From Riptortus pedestris (taxonomy: Eukaryota > Arthropoda > Insecta > Hemiptera > Alydidae), in contig CM032230.1 in NCBI GenBank assembly GCA_019009955.1, positions 12,729,001 to 12,793,000 of the forward strand: 64,000 nt of DNA. Direction: 5' to 3'. Of the stretch, positions 47,972-59,679 are shown piece by piece; positions within the stretch are counted from its first letter, which is position 1, and every line of letters begins with the position of its first letter. The translations under genes and the position numbers were made by a program. The notes beneath the pieces were generated by a model, which was given only the letters and a program-made list of their open reading frames with translations, was not told the DNA's origin and made no database searches.

Positions 47972-48760
47972 CAATCTATCTATATATTTGTCTGTTACCG
48001 CTCTAGCGGTCGTAATTTTTGTTAGATCTTTATCAAACTTGATATTTAGTCGTTTTATGCAAAAGTAAAGATCAAGTTCGTTAACGGCTGAACTTCGGAT
48101 TAGGGAGAGGGGAAGGGTTTAGAGGGAGTGAAATTTGAAAATTCGAAATATCTCCGTTGCTATAAGTCGGATCCAAAAAGTGTATAGAATCAATCCTATT
48201 GAAAATTAAATGCACTCTAAATAATGTAATTACATTTATTCTCTATCTTGAATATTAACCGAGATATTTGCATTTTTCAGTTTTCAGCCTTCAGTAAACC
48301 CCCATTTCTACTAGTGTTACATAAATAATGCTCTGCTATATAATAAAAGATTTTAATTGAAGCCTAAATACCAAATATTGTTTTCATTGAACATTTACTT
48401 TGTGAGATATGTGCAAATACGTTCTGTTGACCCCCCCCCTTCTTATGTTTTTGGATTTCTAAAAATTGAGTGATTGAGATAAAACTGATTTATTACAAAT
48501 TACACCACTAGCTTTAGTAAATTGTTCTCAATAAAATTAATATGTTATATTCAAATATATTTCATTAATTGTTTGTTTTTCCGGTCTATCTATGCAGCGC
48601 TACGAGGTTGGCTTGCCTGTTTGTTTACAATTCAGCCTTGTATTGTATATTTACTGAGCATTTACGTCTGTGTTACCTGTATTTATTGTTATTTATCTAT
48701 TGTAAAACTTCGCCTGGGAAATCTGCTTAGTTTACGCAGCCCCTGCGTGACGGACTTTTT
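47788..48760 (+). mobile_element. Full-length HINE-like element in the piggyBac relic
   Basis: AGCAGATTTCCCCTTAAGGG at 47791, the 5' block, (TA)n at 47912-47970, a long-type 3' block and a perfect end (hairpin ACGCAGCCCCTGCGT at 48735-48749, GACGGACTTTTT). It shares its long 3' block, including 'TATCTATGCAGCGCTACGA', with the copy ending at 5231. Confidence 0.9.
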
Positions 48761-48763
48761 GTC

Positions 48764-48884
48764 GTGTAATTCAATAGAAGGATCTCCAACTTCATCATCA
48801 CTTGATAAACAGTCATTTTATCCTAAAATCGCGAGTATTAATTCAATATCTTTGGGATCGTTAACATTATTTGCTTTTTAGATG
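48764..48884 (-). pseudogene. piggyBac transposase N-terminal remnant
   Basis: The minus strand has ATG at 48893-48891, followed after a frameshift by ANNVNDPKDIELILAILG, a stop and NDCLSSDDEVGDP. An acidic, Asp/Ser-rich leader of this kind is usual at the start of piggyBac transposases. It lies at the opposite end of the element from the cysteine-rich domain, in the right order and orientation. Confidence 0.6.
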
Positions 48885-49133
48885 TGCTGGCCATGTTTAA
48901 AAAATGTCAGGTTAGTGGGAACGTTGGGTCAGAAAGACCCAGGAACAATTTTGGTAGAAAATAACACACCACGTTTCTGTAATAAAAAACAATTAAATAT
49001 TGCCAACTGACCAGCAGAGCTTAGTTTGGAGGTAGACTGGTGGACTTATTCAGATGTAAAGAAATACAATTTCTAGAGCGCTCCAAAGATATTCCTGGGT
49101 CAGATTGGCCCAACGTTCCCACTACCGGGTTAA

Positions 49134-49713
49134 AAAAAAAACTAACAAAATATCAATATATTTTTTAAAGAAAAGAAAAATATTTGTCGTATCCTATTAT
49201 GGTATGTTAACATTTAATGGGAATTTATATATTTCATTTGAATTCCTGGTTAAGTTGCCAGGTACAACGTACCTTGATAAGAAGAAGATAAGAGTGTTGA
49301 TAGGCTGAAGGTAGTGGGTGTGAAGGCTGTAGAGCGTAGAGTGATGGGGTGCATATAGGACGATGCACATCTAGCACTTCACTGCACTGCACTACACCGA
49401 GAGATGGCGATCTATTGCAGCAAGAGAGACAGCGATATACAGACCCTATCAGCTAGGAGGTTAGCGGTAGACTGGCTGGTAGCGGGCCTCTCTCTCCCCC
49501 ACCCTCACTTCCTCTCTCTACTTCCCGCCCTTTCGGCACGAGTTTACTTAGGACCTCTACGGCTCGAGTGGTATCCACTAGAAACGAGTATCGCTAGGAA
49601 AGCTAGATGCTGCGGATACTAAGCAGATTTCCCACATGATGATATGGCAACCTACAAGCTAAGTAACCCGGAAAAGCCCGGGAAATTATTGTATGACTGA
49701 ATAATGATGCTAT
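49134..49713. other. Unique DNA with a HINE scrap
   Basis: 49360-49600 is GC-richer with CT-rich runs. A frame at 49404-49622 has no known motif. A minus-strand HINE end scrap (GCTGCGGATACTAAGCAGAT) lies at 49610-49645. Confidence 0.4.
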
Positions 49714-50203
49714 TAGCAGATATCTCTCGAGGGAAATCAGCTATTGAGGCAGTACTCATGAAGCAATTTTCGGAAAATGTTTTCAACTGTCCACCGATCC
49801 CAACCCAGGAGACGACGAAAATGAGGACCGTTCAAAATTATAAAATAAACCACATTGTTCGAAACTTAAACAAATATAGTTTGATTTGATTGGCTGAGAT
49901 ACAAATAATTCTGATTCATTATAAATTACAAAATAAATAAATAAATTTCAATAGAATTAATATATTATTTCCAGATATATTTCAGTAATTCTTTTCCTTT
50001 TCGGTGAGAGGTTAGCAGACCTGTTTGTTTATATTTCAGAAGCTTGGCGTTGGGTGGGGAACGATATTTTTTTTACCACTTGTATTTATTTATTCACTTA
50101 ATATTCACGGTTGTTATGTTACCATTGTGTAGATTTATCTATTACTAAACTCCACGAGGGAAATCTGCTTAGTTTACGCAGCCCCTGCGTGACGGACTTT
50201 TTT
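49714..50203 (+). mobile_element. HINE-like element without TA core
   Basis: 5' end AGCAGATATCTCTCGAGGG and the 5' block to 49839. It then passes straight into the later part of the long 3' block: core and first 300 bp are deleted. The end is perfect (hairpin ACGCAGCCCCTGCGT, GACGGACTTTTT). Confidence 0.85.
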
Positions 50204-50675
50204 TATTTTTGCAACACTTCTCGTGAAATCATTCTTTTTAGTTTACACAAACATTTAATAAAAATTTGTATTCGTTATATTTTATTATAGTGTAGTAGTA
50301 TAGATACATATTTGTTAATTTTTAATTAGTTCCCTAATGCACTTATCATAACTGATAATATATGAAATTTTTGTTAATCTAATATAATATTTACTCGTAA
50401 ATCATTTTTATAAATTGTTTCATTTAACTTTTTTTTCGTATTTTGTTTAGATTGGTTGCAGTGTTATTTTTGTTAGGTATTTTCCTTGTTTTCTATTTTT
50501 GTGTTTTGTTGTACTTTGTTGTTACGTATTCCTTCTTTTGTATATTTGTTGTTTTCTATTTTTTGTTATATTTCTATTCTATTAGCTGTGTTCTATTATT
50601 ATCTTACGTTTATTACATTTTGTTTAGAGCAATATCGCTCTTGATGCGGAGCTCGGAAATATATAAATAAATAAT
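50204..50675 (+). mobile_element. Possible non-LTR 3' untranslated region
   Basis: T-rich, ending GATGCGGAGCTCGGAAATAT with an ATAAATAAATAA tail. This resembles the end of the retrotransposon at 43.7 kb (TTGCGGAACTCATTTAAATA). The T-rich 75-codon frame inside it is a composition effect. No coding end or target duplication was found. Confidence 0.4.
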
Positions 50676-50848
50676 CATTTTCTCTTAACTCGAATATTAA
50701 GCCAGTGATTCGTACTTTCTTGTTTTGAGAAGTTCAGTAAAGCCCCTCTTCGACACATCCGATTTTTACTTAGAAATAGAGAATATATAATATATGAGTT
50801 CAACATAGTTTTATTCAGTTTGGTGAGCCCCTGCGTGGCGGAGTTTTA
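50676..50848 (+). mobile_element. HINE-like 3' fragment
   Basis: Late 3' block ('AACTCGAATATTAAG...CAGTAAAGCCCC') and a truncated end CCCCTGCGTGGCGGAGTTTT with the left hairpin arm lost. Confidence 0.55.
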
Positions 50849-51109
50849 TTTCTCCAAAGCTGGCGATATTAGAGTATGAATAAGGTGTGACAAATTGGAT
50901 AGATTATCTGGGTCCTTATCGCAGACTACGTACCCTAATTAAAGCAGAAATAGAGTTTGCCTTCCTATAACAGCTGATCCCATTATACTACTTGAATCCC
51001 TAACTGCCCCCTCCCAATTACTAGTAATCTGAGTTTTGGCGAGTTATGACTAGTGACTACCCATTCAACCCAACTAATGGAAATAAATCTAGAATTATGA
51101 CCAATATAA
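50849..51109. other. No recognised element
   Basis: Unique-looking DNA between two HINE fragments. Confidence 0.35.
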
Positions 51110-51187
51110 AAATATCAGTGTGTGTGAGAGGCCACTCACTGCGTGTGTGTGTGCGCGCGCGCGTGTAAGTGTATGTGTGTGTGCGTT

Positions 51188-51250
<63 letters not shown>
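51110..51250. repeat. Compound (TG)n(CG)n(TG)n(TA)n microsatellite
   Basis: GTGTGTGAGAGG, GTGTGTGCGCGCGCG, GTGTGTGCGTTTG and then ~60 bp of TA, in the core position of the HINE that follows. The alternating purine-pyrimidine run could adopt Z-DNA. Confidence 0.9.
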
Positions 51251-51251
<1 letters not shown>

Positions 51252-51722
51252 AACCTGTAAGTTACCACTCTAGCCGTCACAATTCTTAATATATCGTAAA
51301 CAAACTCCATATATAAGCGCTTCATACAAACTAAAGATCATGTTCGTTAATTTTCCTGAAATCGAAGCAGTGGTAGGGGGATTTACATGGGGAAATCTCG
51401 AAATAACCCCGTTATTGTACATCGGATTGAAAAACTGTATAGAGCCAAACTATTTGCACATAAAATGTGCTATAAATATTGTTATAAGTATTCTCGTTAT
51501 ATTTGGTATTAACGGAGATAAGTCCATTTTTTAGTTTTCAGCCTTCTTTAAGCCCCCACTCGTGTCATATTGGTAAGAAGCTGTGATATCATGAACCATT
51601 TATTTTTACGCTTAAATACGAAATATTGCTCTTATTAGACTTTTGCTTTGTGAGTTAAGAGCAGATACGTGGCGCACATGTGAAACTTGCTTAGTCAACG
51701 CAGCCCCTGCGTGACGGACATT
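51251..51722 (+). mobile_element. HINE-like 3' half
   Basis: From 'CTGTAAGTTACCACTCTAGCC' to a good end (GTGAAACTTGCTTAG, hairpin ACGCAGCCCCTGCGT, GACGGACATTT). The 5' block that should precede the microsatellite is absent. Confidence 0.75.
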
Positions 51723-51826
51723 TTTCTTGTCTCGCGGGATTTATATTTTTTTTTGCTTTCTATATTTATTTATATATATTTTTTTTAACCTCAGAAGAAG
51801 ACATCCACTTGTTGTAGTCTAATTTT

Positions 51827-52064
51827 GGGGCTCAGGTCAGGCATTTGAGTTAAAGTTGCCTTTAATCTCACATGGTAATCCTAGTGGTGGGTTAGATTCT
51901 TGCCTGGGCAAAGGAAATTATTTAGTGACGAAATTCAATAAATAACATCCCTGGCTCCCCACCCAAGTCCCACCCTGGCTAGAAAAGGGTGGTAACCTGT
52001 AGACATCCCGTCCCAATTAGCCTGAGTTGCATAGAGTGGACGTTAATAAATAAATAAATATTCT
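51827..52064 (+). mobile_element. tRNA-like SINE
   Basis: GGGGCTCAGGTCAGGCATTT head, B-box-like GGGTTAGATTCTTGCC, a body with CACCCTGGCTAGAAAAGGG and GACATCCCGTCCC, and a GTTAATAAATAAATAAATA tail. A ~20 bp extra stretch (TCCCTGGCTCCCCACCCAAG) lies inside. Confidence 0.78.
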
Positions 52065-52390
52065 GATTTTTACTATAAATAACTGTGTACATTGCAAATT
52101 CTCATTAATAAGATTCATACAAGGGGAGAAATAGAGAATAGATGGGGAGACGAGATGTCCATTGCGTCATACTAGCAACTAGGGAAATCTGCTTAGGTTT
52201 CGCAGCCCCTAGGCCTATCGAAAACTGAACGAGTGTTATGCGCCGAACCCAGGGCCCCCCGTTGGCATCTAGGTTCACAGATGCTCACAGTTATATTTAC
52301 TTCCCTATTAATAGCAATATTGTCTCATATAGCTCCTGGAGTCTGCTAGGCCTTTTTAAATGAGCTAGAACTCAAACATCTGTAGCTTTT

Positions 52391-52510
52391 AGCAGATTTC
52401 CCTTAAGGGAAATCAGCTATTGAGGTCGTACTCATGACGCGATTTTCGAAAAATTTCTTCAAATGTCCATCGATCCTACCTAGGAGATGACGAAAATGAG
52501 GTCCGTTCAA

Positions 52511-52584
<74 letters not shown>

Positions 52585-53244
52585 TAGAGCGTCGATTATC
52601 CGAACTAATGTTGTCAGAGGTGGTTCGGATAATCAAAATTTTTATTTATTTTCTTATAAATAATAAGGAAAAGGGAGATCTAAAATAACTTCGTAAAAAA
52701 AAAAAAAACAAGTTTGTTTATTTATTTAAACATAGTATGTATGAGCATAGTGAAGAAACGAGTGTTATGAAATACATACATACATATGTATAAGTTGTCT
52801 AATTGAACTACATGTACAATACAAATACAGTGTACACCTCACAAAGAACGGTTAGAAACTGAAAGTAAGCTATCCACAACCAGTAATATGAACGGAAAGG
52901 GTTTCACAGAATCTAATGCAATGAACAAATTAGGTAGTGTATACAGTTCTAAGTAAACCAATGCTATTCAACGTCTAATTTCATTGAACACACATTGAAC
53001 CAGATACAAATATGTAACGAATCAGTTTCTGAGAAATAATTAATGATGGCTTCCGTTATAGACGTTCTGAGAAAAATAATTTTATTTTAGTTTAATTTTA
53101 TTCAAAGTAACAATAATTATAACATACCAATAAGTAAATTAAATGATCAGTTTAAATAAAATTTCACATAAAAAAAAAACTGGTTCCGATAATTGAGGTT
53201 CGGATAATCGACGCTCCACTGTATATATATATAATATAATATAT

Positions 53245-53290
<46 letters not shown>
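52391..53290 (+). mobile_element. HINE-like 5' half with a MITE in its TA core
   Basis: Intact 5' end and block to TTCAAAATTT (52516), ~65 bp of TA, a pogo-like MITE, then TA again to 53290. The 3' block never follows; unrelated retroelement sequence starts instead. Confidence 0.82.
52582..53221. mobile_element. pogo/Tigger-like MITE
   Basis: Inverted ends CAGTAGAGCGTCGATTATCC and CAGTGGAGCGTCGATTATCC, matching for at least 24 bp with one difference. TA is present at both borders (52580-52581, 53222-53223). AT-rich interior, no transposase. The ends are related to the MITE at 31.0-31.6 kb, so both used a similar transposase. Confidence 0.87.
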
Positions 53291-53293
<3 letters not shown>

Positions 53294-53399
53294 TATGCTA
53301 ATTGAATTTGCTAGATACATTGTTGAATAAACTAGTACACCTTGTCCGTTTCAATGAATTGTACTTAAGTTTTAGCTGGCCGAGGAGTACTGCCAAGTA

Positions 53400-54143
53400 C
53401 ATACATAGTGCGCCTAGAGACTGCCCGAAACCCCGTGAGGCTCAGTGTTATCAAGAACGTTACTAACTATTTGTCCAAATTGCCACTCATGCTGGACGAG
53501 AGGTTGCCAAGGCTTTGCTTCAATAGGCTAATTTCCCTGGATAGGACCAATTCTGATACAATCTTTAATTGGGCCAGATCAATAGCTAATCACTATGGCT
53601 GGAAAGGAGTTTACTGAAGTTGGTCAGAACGGAATAGTGAAATACAAGAATGGAATTTTAGAAAAGTTAAAAAACCACGATCTTTTAATTGATATACACC
53701 GAGCTACAAATTCCAAAAATAACCCCATCTATAGAACTATATCCAGCTCGGAGAACGACCTGACGTTTAAGACAAACATAAAAAACTAAGATCTGTTAGC
53801 CAATTAAGAGTATCAAGCTCAGAATTCACCAAACTCAACAATCACGAAACAAAACTTCCAAACGAAAAAACTTCCTCATTCTAAGCTCAGGAACACTTTT
53901 TGTAATCAGTTCATCCCTAATATCCTGTCACATATACTTCTCTACTGTGAGAAGACCCAGACCATCATCCAATACAGAAATAAATATCTACAAACAGTTT
54001 CCTCAGAAGTCAGTGATGTGCATAAAATCGATGAGATACTTAGTATCGATAGCCTCGAAAAACTAAACAAGATTTACTGCTTCATGACATCAGCATGCAA
54101 TACTCTGGAATCTAGAAGTGCTGATGGACCACACTCCAGTTAA
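53400..54143 (+). pseudogene. R1/jockey-like ORF2 C-terminal region, decayed
   Basis: The segment 53408-53617 encodes a post-RT region (LPRLCFNRLISLDRTN). After a frameshift near 53610 one frame runs to 54143 with stops at 53787-53789 and 53805-53807. It contains SHILLYCEKTQ, the H-x4-C half of the terminal zinc cluster, and ends SADGPHSS. It lies where the 3' block of the preceding HINE should be. RT and endonuclease are absent. Confidence 0.6.
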
Positions 54144-54349
54144 ATACATTATTAAGACGGAAAAGGGTTTATAGAATGCTTTCAGCTATCTTTAATGTAC
54201 TATATTTTACTATTTACACTATATTGTTTTTGTTTTTGTTTTTCTTTATTGTCATATTATTGCTTGGATTTAATTATTTATTAAAAAAACAGAATTGTTA
54301 TTTGTTTATTTAATTTGTACAAGATGTAAATCTTTAACAATTCTATTCT

Positions 54350-54440
54350 ACTTAAGTTTTAGGTAAAATGTTTAAATATCGAGTTTAAGAACGACCAAAG
54401 AAATATTTCGATTGGTAGAGCTATAGCAGAAAAATATATC
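54350..54440 (-). mobile_element. HINE-like scrap
   Basis: 'TGTTTAAATATCGAGTTTAAG...GACC' wording next to a lost TA core, minus orientation. Confidence 0.45.
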
Positions 54441-54960
54441 TGAATATATGCATGTGTTTGTGTAGCTTTGGCTTTGTTTCACTTTCAAGCCTTGCTGTTG
54501 AATTTTTTGAATATGGCGAATGTATCATCAAGATCAAAAAATCTCGGAATTCAGGCAAGTCTGTATCTTATTATCGGTCCTCAAAAAAGAAGAAAAGAAA
54601 AAAAAAAAAAAAACAAATTAAAATGCAGTAGAGGAGCAAACGAGGAGATTAGCGTTTTAACCCTGATACTCCCCGGGTTTGTTTAGTGATAGTGACATTT
54701 TAGTGATAGTGATTATAAAAGGAATTTACAAGCAGATTAGGCTATGTTCCTATCAGCTAAAAGAAGTAGCTGTGCCCCAGCTAAAGTTATCAGCATCGTT
54801 CATAAATCAGCAGACATCTGCTAACTCTACTTCTGACACAAAAAGTGAAATATCTAAACAATATAGGATTATAATACGTGTCATGTGTCACAATCAGATT
54901 TCTCATAAAAATATGAAAAAAGATTTTTCAACTAATACTGAAGAATGAATGGAATCCCTT
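54441..54960. other. Unassigned DNA with an 89-codon ORF
   Basis: The plus frame 54679-54948 is Ser/Lys-rich with no motif I recognise. A poly-A run lies at 54598-54614. It could belong to the element whose end starts at 54964. Confidence 0.3.
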
Positions 54961-54963
54961 AAC

Positions 54964-55312
54964 AGTGGCAGCTCGTAGCTAAAATTAGTGGGGGTGCTGC
55001 TCCAGAAAAAGTTTAGCCTTAGCACGCCAGGGTCGGCACTGCGGGAAAGACAGTGCTCTCTCTCCCTTGCAGCCTCGCCTGGAGCTTCCTGTGTGCCAAT
55101 AGTGAAACACATCGCTGCTGGATTCACAGTTCCATCCAAAGATTTTTGTATCTTTTTTCATAAACTGGAGGATGGCACTACATTAAGCCAAAAAAAAAAA
55201 AAAAAAAAAGAATTAAAGAAAAAACTCATTATATTAAATGTTATATATAATATCAAGTGGAAATTGGGGATGCAGCAGCTCCACAGTGCCTATACGCGAG
55301 CCGCGTGTCTTT
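54964..55312. mobile_element. Possible hAT-like MITE
   Basis: The left edge ACAGTGGCAGCTCGTAGCTA resembles a common 'CAGTGGCGGCTCGTG' terminus, and the right edge GCGAGCCGCGTGTC is a partial inverted match. No convincing 8 bp duplication is seen. A poly-A run (55188-55209) lies inside. Confidence 0.35.
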
Positions 55313-55349
55313 TAAAGAAGAGGTTCAACGAAAACAAAACTTCGCATTG

Positions 55350-55731
55350 AAGCTTTCAATAAAGTGGTTCATGATATTACTGCTTACTGAAGGCCGAAAA
55401 CTAAAAAATTGATATATCTTGGTTAATATTCATGATACAGAAAATATGTATAGAGCAACATTTAGAGGACATTAAACTTTCAATAAGATTGGTTCTATGG
55501 AATTTTTCGATCCGACGAATAATTACGGAGATATTTCGAATTTTGGAAATTTCCCTCCCCAATTCAAACTAGTTCAACTATTAATTAACGAGCATTACAA
55601 AAGGCGAACTGCCAACTGACGATGAACATTAGCGATGAATGAAAAAATTAAATGCCAAGTATAGTATACATTAAGTAAACATTTTCGAAGAAATATTTCG
55701 GAATCGAACTCAAATAAATTTATTCAAATAA
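55350..55731 (-). mobile_element. HINE-like 3'-block fragment
   Basis: From 'TTCAATAAAGTGGTTCATGATATTAC' to 'TTAAATGCCAAG', minus orientation; the ends are missing. It stops exactly where the next copy's terminus begins. Confidence 0.6.
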
Positions 55732-56542
55732 AAAAAGTCCGTCACGCAGGGGCTGCGTAAACTAAGCAGATTTCCCTCGTGAAGTTTAGTAATAGATAAA
55801 TATACATACTGCTAACACAACACCACCGTGAATAAATACAAACGGAAATAAGAAATGTTTCATCCAATTTCAATAGCCTGCCGACAGGAAGCGTTAGGTT
55901 AGAAATGTAAACAAACGGGTCCCGCCTCACACCGGAAAGAAAAACAATTACTGAAATATATCAGAATATAACAAATTAATTTTATTGAGAACTATTTACT
56001 ATATCTACTAGTGTAATTAATAATGAGTTAGAATAATTGTTATCTCAATCAATAAAATTTTAGTAGTCCAAAACTTTAAGATGGGGGGGGGGATTCACCA
56101 GTGCATATTTGCATGTATCTCGTATAATAAAGGTCTCTTGAATACAATTTTTTGGTATTTAAACTTCCAATAATGTGATTTATTATGTATCAGAGTATTG
56201 TTTAAGTAACATGAGTAGAAGTGGCGGTTTGGTGAAAACTGAAAAATGCAAATATCTCGGTTAATATTCAAGATAGAGAATAAATGTATATAACAATATT
56301 TATAGTAAATTTAATTTGTAATAAGATTGATTCTGTATAATTTTTCGATCCGACGTATAGTAACGGAGATATTTTGAATTTTCGAAAATCCTCCCCTCTA
56401 AACCCCCCCCTCCCACTGGTCCGATTTCAGCCGTTAACGAACTTGATCTTTCTTTTTACATAAAACGCTTAAATATGAAGTTTGGTAAGGATTAAACAAA
56501 AATTGCGACCGCTAGAGACAAACAACAAATATATATATATAT

Positions 56543-56581
<39 letters not shown>

Positions 56582-56704
56582 TATACAGTTTTGAACGGAC
56601 CTCATTTTTCGTCATCTACTAGGTAGGATCGATGGACATTTGAAGAAAAATGTCGAAAATTCCGTCATGAGTACAACCTCAATAGCTGATTTCCCTTAAG
56701 GACA
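55732..56704 (-). mobile_element. HINE-like element, nearly complete, long type
   Basis: Perfect 3' hairpin end (GTCACGCAGGGGCTGCGT at 55739), a long 3' block with poly-G at 56081-56091, and a core of (TA)n(GATA)n at 56529-56582. The 5' block runs to CCCTTAAGG, where the last ~10 bp (AAATCTGCT) are lost. Confidence 0.85.
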
Positions 56705-57140
56705 TATTATATTCGTAACATATTTGGAAGGATGGATAGACATGATGGCATTGTTGATAATCACTGTAAAGGAACCCTGCTCCAATGTTATCAATGCTCC
56801 ACTATCAGAAATGAAAGTGAATGCGAGAATGATAAGAATCCAGGTGGCAAAGATAGACATAGCGGGATCTAGCGGAGACTACAGCAACTAGTTGAATAGA
56901 GGTGCAAACAGTTTCGAACTCCTGCCGCTAGGTAGCAGGTCAGTAGTGAAATGGCCGAGCACATGCTGTGTCTAAGATCTAGATCAGCTGTTCCTACTCT
57001 CCCTCCAAGAGGCGCGCCAGGGGCTCGCCTTCCCTCCTATTTCGTAATCAGACCTTGGGCTCCACAATTCGCAGTGCAATTTTCACACACTCAATGGCAC
57101 GCCCCCCCTTCATTTCGGGTGCCGCTATTACATTATAGCT
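56705..57140. other. Unique-looking, GC-richer DNA
   Basis: A 79-codon frame at 56951-57190 runs into the next HINE and has no motif; not called as a gene. The stretch 56890-57120 is more GC-rich than its surroundings. Confidence 0.4.
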
Positions 57141-57410
<270 letters not shown>

Positions 57411-57718
57411 GTGTGAAAAAAATCTTAGTTTATGCCGACATTTCGAGAATTTTTATTTTCTATTCTTCAGGGCTGCAAAAATACAGTTGCTACTTTATAA
57501 TATTGCACATTATTGTTGAATTAGAGAGTAACAGGAGGTGTTTATGCTATTTTTACTTACCAAGACACTCTAATTTACCAACAATGTGCAATATTGTAAA
57601 GTAGCACCTGTATTTTTACAGCCCTGAAGAAGAGAAAATAAAATTCTCGAAATATCGGCATAAACTAAGATTTTTTTCACCGTCATTGACTAAACCTCCA
57701 AAAAAACAACAACGCCAT
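57411..57718. mobile_element. Foldback element
   Basis: Two arms of about 60 bp match in inverse: ATCTTAGTTTATGCCGACAT / GCAGGGCTG on the left and their complement at 57621-57672. Inner arms (ACTTTATAATATTGCACAT) also pair. It shares arms and outer flank (ATATAAATACAAGCTGGTC) with the element at 39.7-40.0 kb. No coding. Confidence 0.7.
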
Positions 57719-57761
57719 ATATAAATACAAGCTGGTCAAACACATCAACACAATTAAATAT

Positions 57762-57913
57762 ATAAAATTTTGAACGGACGTCTTTTTCGTTATCTCCTGG
57801 ATATACATAAACAATTTAGATTAGATGCACTCCTGGAACCAAAGACTCAGAATGGCTTGTCTCTAACTGACACAGAAATCTCTGATATTATAAACAACCT
57901 AAAAAGAAATTAG
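57762..57913. mobile_element. HINE 5'-block scrap and retroelement tail
   Basis: 57762-57805 is a minus-strand HINE 5' block (TTTTGAACGGACGTC). It is followed by a plus-strand open stretch to TAG at 57911, ending EISDIINNLKRN, which looks like the tail of the retroelement at 43.2 kb (DSIIKHLKDINI). Confidence 0.4.
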
Positions 57914-58274
57914 TCACCTAGAATTTATATTTATAAAACATTGATTAATGTATTTCCAGAATTTAATAAATAATTTATATGTAGAAAAACGGTTTATAAA
58001 AATAAAAAAAATATTCTAAATATATACACACGCACGCAAACACACACACACACACCTCTAACGCTCTAGCGCCCAGCCATTATAGAAGCTAATCTTTATT
58101 TTTGCATAAAACAATAAAATATCGAAACACTGCTAAATCTTAAGAACAAGACAATGGGCAGAGCGACACTATCTACTGTTGGAGAATTCGGCTCTCCCAA
58201 TTTACTACACACAGACAACAACCAAATGGCGACAGCATTAGAGAGTATCAATTAAATGACAACGTTTAAATAAT

Positions 58275-58480
58275 GCTTTCATTCCCGACGTTGCAGAATA
58301 TTTGAACATTAAAGATACACTTACTGACATTTACACAACACAATTATTAACTGGACATGGCTTAATTGAAGTGATAAAGAATTTTATCGTATATTGTGTA
58401 AATAGGTTATTCAGGCTTATATTATTACATTGTTACGCGTGGACGTATGTATATATACAAACACATACTTGTAAATAGTA
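58275..58480 (+). pseudogene. Non-LTR ORF2 fragment (TGHG motif)
   Basis: Reads IYTTQLLTGHGLIEV, the conserved 'TQ.LTGHG' line just upstream of the terminal zinc cluster in jockey/I/R1-type ORF2. Flanking codons are degenerate and the zinc cluster does not follow directly. Confidence 0.65.
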
Positions 58481-58839
58481 TTAGTCCTAATTTAGACTGT
58501 ATAAGAAGGATGAGGAAAGGAAAAATAAATAAATTTTGTATATATTGTTATTCCTATAAATTACTTTTGGGGTGTATGTTGTATTGTTGTTACGTAGGTT
58601 AATCTCCCAATTAAAGTATCGGAGTTAATGGTATATATATGTAAATGGTTAATTCTAATTTAGTTTCTATTATAAAAAAAAAAAAAAAAAAATAGAATAA
58701 CCAATAACAATTGGAAAAATAAAATGTAGTATAGAATTACAAAATGTATAAGAAAGAAACTATGTAAAGACAATATATAAACTAACTACGTTTACTTACA
58801 AAAATTAACAAGGGACCCAAATAAACTGTACATCAAAAT

Positions 58840-59052
58840 ATGGAAGGGCGTAATAACCATGCAGTTGATCGCCCCGACAACAACCTCATCTACATCTTAA
58901 TTGAAGTGTTTTTAAACTGTCTTAATAATCCATTATGCCAATGCGATTTTATTAGTGGACAGACTTACACTCATTTCATCCATGACTGTACACTGCTTTC
59001 AAACGAAAGGCACCTTTTAAAAGTGAGAGTCATGAACATTACAAACCAATGA
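58840..59052 (+). pseudogene. Non-LTR ORF2 zinc-cluster fragment
   Basis: Contains CQCDFISGQTYTHFIHDC (C-x-C-x10-H-x4-C) followed by ERHLLKVRV, as in jockey-like C-termini. Its first codons (ILIEVFLNC) overlap in content with the fragment at 58275-58480 (LIEVIKNF), so the two are parts of different copies or of a duplicated one. Confidence 0.68.
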
Positions 59053-59071
59053 ACTGGTGAGGATAGACTGT

Positions 59072-59108
59072 TTTAGCAAATTCCATTAAGGGAAATCAGC
59101 TATTGAGG
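59072..59108 (+). mobile_element. HINE-like 5' end scrap
   Basis: TTTTAGCAAATTCCATTAAG, GGAAATCAGCTATTGAGG, then unrelated sequence. Confidence 0.65.
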
Positions 59109-59679
59109 TATATGTTGTATTTACAAGTCCTTCGGCCTTACCCGCTAACGGCTTGCAATATTTTAAGAGAGGTGCTGGTTCATGGAAGTTGTATATTATT
59201 TAATACCGGAGGACCATGTTGATGTACTATTAATATTATATTAGATAATTACATGATATTGGGGGATGGACTATTGCAGGGCATATATGTGTTAGTAGAT
59301 TATTGATTACTTCAAGGGTTGCTGATGAAATTGTGATGATGTTCTCGATGCTGCTCTGGTGCACTCCCTCCATCCTGGTCTCCCCCTGGATGCTCCTTCT
59401 TTACTCACTCATGTTGTTAAAAGGGGTGTGAGAAAGAAACTAATATTGCTGCCACTAATGAGAGGCACCTCTCACCTGTTGTCCAACTCACTCTACTGTT
59501 CTGATCACTCTGTTTCTTATCTTCGCCCTTTGAACCCAAAGGATGTCCTCTCAGGTAGTGTTTACACAAGTAGGCAATAGAGCTCAGCACTCTTCAGGGG
59601 GCATCCTTGGTTGGCCTGGTTGATAACAGATGGGGCTGGTGTAGTTTTATTACCGCTTCATTTTTTAAATTGAACAGTT
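59109..59679. other. Unique-looking DNA
   Basis: A 73-codon frame at 59359-59580 shows no motif. No repeat ends seen. Confidence 0.35.

Larger units (their letters stand above)
47129..49129 (-). mobile_element. piggyBac-like element, heavily interrupted
   Basis: Inverted ends CCCGGCAGTGGGAACGT and CCCGGTAGTGGGAACGT, each bordered by TTAA (47125-47128, 49130-49133), the strict piggyBac target. Inside are remains of a transposase on the minus strand, a 258 bp MITE and a ~970 bp HINE. Without the two guests it is about 0.77 kb, so most of the transposase had been lost earlier. Inner repeats such as AACGTTGGGTCA occur near both ends. Confidence 0.88.

Noticed and set aside
50443..50670. 75-codon hydrophobic frame looking like a membrane protein
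   Set aside because: Driven by very T-rich sequence of a probable retrotransposon 3' untranslated region; T-rich DNA gives Phe/Leu/Val/Tyr frames by chance.
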